The notes beneath the pieces are model-generated. The model saw only the letters and a list, made by a program, of their open reading frames with translations, had not been told where the DNA came from and did no database searches. A program made the position numbers and the translations under genes. From NCBI GenBank assembly GCA_009843625.1, contig VYDD01000160.1:1-9933 (forward strand): a stretch of 9,933 bases of DNA, written 5' to 3'. This DNA comes from Gammaproteobacteria bacterium. GTDB lineage: Bacteria; Gemmatimonadota; Gemmatimonadetes; Longimicrobiales; Gaopeijiaceae. Shown here piece by piece: positions 6,455-9,933 of this stretch; position 1 is the stretch's first letter, and the number at the start of each line of letters is the position of its first letter.

Positions 6455-7038
6455 CCCAGGGCCGCCTCCAGGGCCTCGAAGAACGTCCGGTCTTCCTCGG
6501 ACACCGGACCGATGCGCACGAAGCGGATCGTTCCTTCCCGGTCGACGAGGTAGGTGGCCGGGAGACCGACCGCGCGGAACGCGTCCATCGAACGCATCTC
6601 CGGATCGTGCAGGATCGTGTAGGTCACGCCGTACTCGCCGGCGAACTCGCGCACCACATCCTCGAATCCGGCGTCGTCCACGGAGATGCCCACGATCTCG
6701 AAGCCCCGCTCGCGGTGCTCGTCGTAGAGCGACTGCAGGAAGGGCGTCTCGAACCGGCAGGGCGCGCACCAGGTGGCCCAGAGGTTGACCAGCAGGACCT
6801 CGCCGCGCAGGTCGGAGAGCGCCACCGCTTCGCCGTCCAGGGTGGCGGCCCGCACATCGGGCACCGGGTCCCCCGCGGTCGGAGGTCGATCGACCGGCGC
6901 GCACGCCGTGCTGAGCCAGAGGATGCCCAGGGCTGCCCGAAACGGACGGGGGCCCGGTCCTGCCGGGCTGAACCATCGGATGAGAGAGCTGATGGCCTGG
7001 CTCCTGGTTCGCGGTTCGCGGGAAGATGCGTAGCGCAA
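6451..7038 (-). CDS. TlpA-like thioredoxin-fold lipoprotein
   Basis: A periplasm-facing thiol-disulfide oxidoreductase of the TlpA/ResA type, probably a reductant for periplasmic or cytochrome c cysteines; its partner is not identifiable here. The thioredoxin fold runs from about 58 to 195, with LVNLWATWCAPC carrying the redox pair Cys91-Cys94, GISVDD at 117-122, and the cis-proline loop GLPATYLVD with Pro160. A lipobox LSTAC ends at Cys46 after a hydrophobic stretch, so it is likely membrane-anchored. The start is uncertain. No in-frame ATG or GTG lies ahead of the signal peptide; the frame opens directly after a TGA with a TTG at 7038 that lacks a ribosome-binding site. An AGGAG at 7001-7005 sits seven bases before an ATC codon at 6993, which would give a more normal signal peptide of about 31 residues. 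First gene of the minus-strand operon; its stop overlaps the TTG of the PLP enzyme. Confidence 0.88.
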   Translation of the reverse strand: MRYASSREPRTRSQAISSLIRWFSPAGPGPRPFRAALGILWLSTACAPVDRPPTAGDPVPDVRAATLDGEAVALSDLRGEVLLVNLWATWCAPCRFETPFLQSLYDEHRERGFEIVGISVDDAGFEDVVREFAGEYGVTYTILHDPEMRSMDAFRAVGLPATYLVDREGTIRFVRIGPVSEEDRTFFEALEAALG

Positions 7039-7055
7039 TCACGGGCGCGGGCCGT

Positions 7056-7066
7056 AAGTTCAACTT
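7056..7066. promoter_or_regulatory. 11-bp palindrome in the divergent spacer
   Basis: AAGTT-C-AACTT is a perfect inverted repeat around one central base, flanked by CCGT on both sides as a direct repeat. It lies in the 183-bp spacer between the divergent tlpA-like operon and the peptidase-propeller-barrel gene, where a shared operator could sit. The minus-strand hexamer TTGAAC (7064-7059) also resembles a -35 box for the tlpA-like gene, but nothing like a good -10 follows at the right spacing. The remainder of the spacer shows no clear promoter. Confidence 0.3.
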
Positions 7067-7221
7067 CCGTCCCCGTAACCGCAACGATGCCGCCCGCAGC
7101 GCCCGCGAGCGCGCGCGGACCTTACCCCCCAAGCACCGTGTACTGACGCCATCATCCGCTACGCTCGCCCACGCCTCCAGTCAGCATCCGGCTGCGCGAC
7201 GACATACGCCAAGGTCAGGCC

Positions 7222-9933
7222 ATGACATCCTCCTCCTCGTCCGCCGTCCGCCGGAGCCTGTGCGCCGGGGTCCTGCCGGCCGTCGCCGCACTGACGGCCC
7301 TGCTCCTGCCCCAACCGATCGAAGCCCAGTACTTCGGGCGAAACAAGGTGCAGTACGACTCCTTCGATTTCCGGGTCATGAAGACCCCCCACTTCGACAT
7401 CCACTATTACGACGAGGCTGCGGTCGCCATCGAGGATGCGGCCCGCATGTCCGAGCGCTGGTACGAGCGGCTGGCGCGCACCTTCCAGCACGAGTTCGAG
7501 CGGCCCAAGCCGGTCATCCTGTACGCCGATCATCCCGACTTCCAGCAGACCAACACCCTCGCGGGCTTCATCAGCGAGGGCACCGGCGGCGTGACCGAGT
7601 CGCTGAAGAATCGCGTCATCATGCCGCTGGCGGGCACCTACTACGACACCGACCACGTGCTCGGCCACGAGCTGGTGCACGCCTTCCAGTACAACATCGC
7701 CCAGTCGCGGAGCGGAGGCGGGCTGCGCGGCATGGCTCAGTTGCCGCTGTGGGTGGTGGAGGGGATGGCCGAATACCTCTCGGTGGGACGCGAAGATCCC
7801 CTGACGGGCATGTGGCTGCGCGATGCCCTTCTGCGCGACGACGTGCCGACGCTCGAACAGATGACCCGGGAACGGCGCTTCTTTCCGTACCGCTTCGGTC
7901 AGGCCTTCTGGACCTACGTCGGCGGCACCTATGGCGACGAGGCCGTAACCGAGCTGTACCGCCGCTCGCTCCGGGTGGGGTGGGAGAACGCCATCGTGAG
8001 CGTGCTGGGCAAGACCCAGGACTCGGTGTCGGCGGACTGGCACCGGGCGATCGAGAGCGAGTACCGGCCGCTCATGGCCGGCCGCTCGGCGCCGGGCGAA
8101 GTGGGCGCCCTGCTGCTCGCTCCTTCCACGGGGGCGGGAAGCCAGAACGTGGCGCCCTCGGTCAGCCCCGACGGCCGTTACGTGGCTTTCATCTCCGAGA
8201 GGGACCTCTTCTCGGTCGACCTGTTCATGGCCGACGCACGCACCGGGAGAATCATTCGCAGACTGTCGAGCGCCGCCTCGGATGCGCACATGGACGCGCT
8301 CCGCTTTCTCGACTCCTCGGGTTCCTGGTCTCCGGACGGGCAGCTGTTCGCCTTTGTGGCCATCGCCGACGGAGACAACCAGCTCGTCATCGTGGATGTC
8401 GACAACTCGGACGTGGAGCAGCGCTTCGAGGTCGAGAAGGCCAACATCGGGGCCATCTCCAACCCCGCCTGGTCTCCGGACGGCGGTTCGATCGTGTTCG
8501 CGGGACAGTCGGGGGGCATCTCCGACCTGTTCATGCTCGACCTCGAGACGGAACAGATCACCCGCCTCACCAACGACAAGCACGGGGACATGCAGCCGGC
8601 GTTCTCACCCGACGGCTCCATGCTCGCCTTCGTCTCCGACCGGGGACCCGAAACGGACTTCACCGACCTCGTCTACAGCCGGCCGCGCATCGCGCTTCTC
8701 AACATGGAGACTCGCGAGGTCCGTACGCTCGACCTGTTCGACAACGTCAAGCACCTCAACCCCCAGTTCACGCCGGACGGCCAGGGCCTCTACTTCATCT
8801 CCGACCAGGACGGCTTCAGCGACATCTACCGCGTGAACCTTCCCACCGGCGAGATCTATCGGGTGACCAACATCGCGACCGCGGTCAGCGGCATCACGAG
8901 CGGTTCACCGGCCATGAGCATCGCCTCCCAGACCGGCACGCTGGTGTTCTCGGTCTTCGATGAATTCGAGTTCCACATCTACTCGCTCTCCTCGCAGGAA
9001 GCGGGCGCCGCCCAGGAGCTGGCGCGCGAGGGAACGGAAGTCCCCGAGGGCCGTTTGATTCCGCCTGCGGATCCGCTCGTGCGCAGCCGGGTCGCGAACT
9101 ACCTGGCCGATCCGCTCACCGGGCTGCCTCCCACGGGGACGTACGTCTCCGAAGAGGCATCCACCTACGACCCCGGCCTGAAGCTCGACTACGTGGGTCA
9201 GCCCATGATCGGCATCGGAGCCGGCGACATCTACGGCAACAACCTGCAGGGCGGAGCCGCGGCGTTCTTCAGCGACATGCTTGGAGACCGCACTCTGGGG
9301 GTCGCCGTCCAGGCCCAGGGCACCTTCAAGGATGTGGGCGGACAGTTCCTGTACCAGAACATGAAACGGCGCTGGAACTGGGGCGTCTCGGGAGGACGAA
9401 TACCCTATCAGCTGGTATGGGCGAGCTTCGAACGCTCGCCGAACGGCATGCCCGCCTACCGGGCTCTGCGGGAGCGGATCTACATCGACTCCGCGATCGG
9501 GATGCTGGCGTACCCCTTCTCCACCACACAGCGGGTGGAAAGCCGGTTCGGGCTTACCCGCTACTCCTTCGATCTGGAAGAGGAGTACCTGTTCTACGAC
9601 CCGCTCGGGCGGCTGATGGATCGCCGCGTCCGCGAGCTGGAGGACCCGCAGGCGCCGCTCACGCTCGCGCACGTGGCGATCGCGCTGGTGGGCGACAACT
9701 CCTATTCCGCCTTCACTTCTCCAGTGCGTGGATCCAGGTACCGTTTCGAGTACGAGAACACCGTGGGCACCGCCGACTTCCATACCCTGACCGCCGACTA
9801 CCGCCGGTACTTCAATCCCATGCGCGAGCTCACCATCGCCTTCAGGGGGATGCACTACGGACGCTACGGGATCACCGCCGCCGAGACGCAGACCGGGCTG
9901 CGCCAGATCTTCCTCGGGTACGAGAGCCTCATC
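7222..9933 (+). CDS. Secreted HExxH zinc peptidase - TolB-like propeller - outer-membrane barrel protein (3' end missing)
   Basis: An open frame of 904 codons that runs off the window without a stop. A signal peptide with hydrophobic core at about 15-30 and likely cleavage after IEA at 35 directs export. Residues about 40-290 form a gluzincin-like metallopeptidase domain (peptidase MA-like): HELVH at 149-153 gives His149, Glu150 and His153, and WVVEGMAEY at 177-185 gives the third zinc ligand, Glu180. Residues about 305-600 hold PD40/TolB-type propeller repeats, with SPDG or TPDG at 315-318, 370-373, 418-421, 462-465 and 517-520, and a degenerate sixth around 561-577. From about 650 the sequence has the alternating aromatic/polar strands and Gly/Tyr-rich turns of an outer-membrane barrel, resembling the surface-antigen/BamA type. 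ATG 7222 follows a weak AAGG (7211-7214). The substrate is unknown; a cell-surface protease or peptide-processing role is inference. Divergent from the tlpA-like operon. Confidence 0.88.
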   Translation, partial: MTSSSSSAVRRSLCAGVLPAVAALTALLLPQPIEAQYFGRNKVQYDSFDFRVMKTPHFDIHYYDEAAVAIEDAARMSERWYERLARTFQHEFERPKPVILYADHPDFQQTNTLAGFISEGTGGVTESLKNRVIMPLAGTYYDTDHVLGHELVHAFQYNIAQSRSGGGLRGMAQLPLWVVEGMAEYLSVGREDPLTGMWLRDALLRDDVPTLEQMTRERRFFPYRFGQAFWTYVGGTYGDEAVTELYRRSLRVGWENAIVSVLGKTQDSVSADWHRAIESEYRPLMAGRSAPGEVGALLLAPSTGAGSQNVAPSVSPDGRYVAFISERDLFSVDLFMADARTGRIIRRLSSAASDAHMDALRFLDSSGSWSPDGQLFAFVAIADGDNQLVIVDVDNSDVEQRFEVEKANIGAISNPAWSPDGGSIVFAGQSGGISDLFMLDLETEQITRLTNDKHGDMQPAFSPDGSMLAFVSDRGPETDFTDLVYSRPRIALLNMETREVRTLDLFDNVKHLNPQFTPDGQGLYFISDQDGFSDIYRVNLPTGEIYRVTNIATAVSGITSGSPAMSIASQTGTLVFSVFDEFEFHIYSLSSQEAGAAQELAREGTEVPEGRLIPPADPLVRSRVANYLADPLTGLPPTGTYVSEEASTYDPGLKLDYVGQPMIGIGAGDIYGNNLQGGAAAFFSDMLGDRTLGVAVQAQGTFKDVGGQFLYQNMKRRWNWGVSGGRIPYQLVWASFERSPNGMPAYRALRERIYIDSAIGMLAYPFSTTQRVESRFGLTRYSFDLEEEYLFYDPLGRLMDRRVRELEDPQAPLTLAHVAIALVGDNSYSAFTSPVRGSRYRFEYENTVGTADFHTLTADYRRYFNPMRELTIAFRGMHYGRYGITAAETQTGLRQIFLGYESLI

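Noticed and set aside
6455..7132. Upstream extension of the PLP enzyme frame to 7132, giving an apparent 612-residue fusion
   Set aside because: Those codons lie out of frame over the tlpA-like gene and encode low-complexity sequence; the conserved N-terminus starts at the TTG at 6454.
7159..8583. Minus-strand open frame of 474 codons opposite the peptidase-propeller gene
   Set aside because: Antisense shadow caused by codon bias, with no recognisable domains.
7026..8963. Plus-strand open frame of 645 codons over the peptidase-propeller gene
   Set aside because: Arg/His/Pro-rich shadow; the frame starting at 7222 shows a signal peptide, HELVH and SPDG repeats.

Overview
The window is GC-rich, densely coding bacterial DNA that uses GTG and TTG starts freely. 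It carries no rRNA, tRNA, CRISPR array, insertion sequence or phage gene that I can see. The gene at the right edge, a secreted HExxH peptidase joined to a TolB-like propeller and an outer-membrane barrel, points to a diderm. Together with the base composition and the ALDH16-type enzyme it suggests Gemmatimonadota or a similar GC-rich diderm. That assignment is inference, because no marker gene is present.

Layout. Bases 1-203 hold no gene I can support. They contain an AT-rich island and two copies of a 16-bp repeat with a 20-bp period, directly ahead of a plus-strand group: a secreted DUF3299 protein (204-728), a deoxyribose-phosphate aldolase DeoC (759-1850) and a two-domain ALDH16-type aldehyde dehydrogenase (1865-4321). 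DeoC cleaves deoxyribose 5-phosphate to glyceraldehyde 3-phosphate and acetaldehyde, and the dehydrogenase 14 bases downstream is well placed to oxidise the acetaldehyde. This looks like a small deoxyribonucleoside-catabolism module. The DUF3299 gene is only co-oriented; its link to the pathway is unclear.

A small orphan lipoprotein (4350-4787, minus) converges on the dehydrogenase. A tight minus-strand operon follows, read from right to left: a TlpA-like thioredoxin lipoprotein (6451-7038), a PLP enzyme of the D-threonine aldolase / D-serine dehydratase fold (5294-6454, TTG start overlapping the tlpA stop) and RidA (4911-5297, ATG overlapping the preceding TGA by 4 bases). The PLP enzyme has the His-x-Cys metal motif of D-serine dehydratases rather than the His-x-Asp of D-threonine aldolases. 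A dehydratase would release reactive enamine/imine, which is what RidA removes, so the two overlapping genes make biochemical sense as a pair.

A 183-bp divergent spacer with an 11-bp palindrome separates this operon from the plus-strand gene at 7222, which stays open to the window end (904 codons seen). It encodes a signal peptide, a gluzincin-like zinc peptidase domain, about six TolB/PD40 propeller repeats and the start of a beta-barrel. It is the most distinctive gene here. I did not find clear evidence of a wholly new system; the best leads are the fused peptidase-propeller-barrel protein and the dehydratase-RidA pair.
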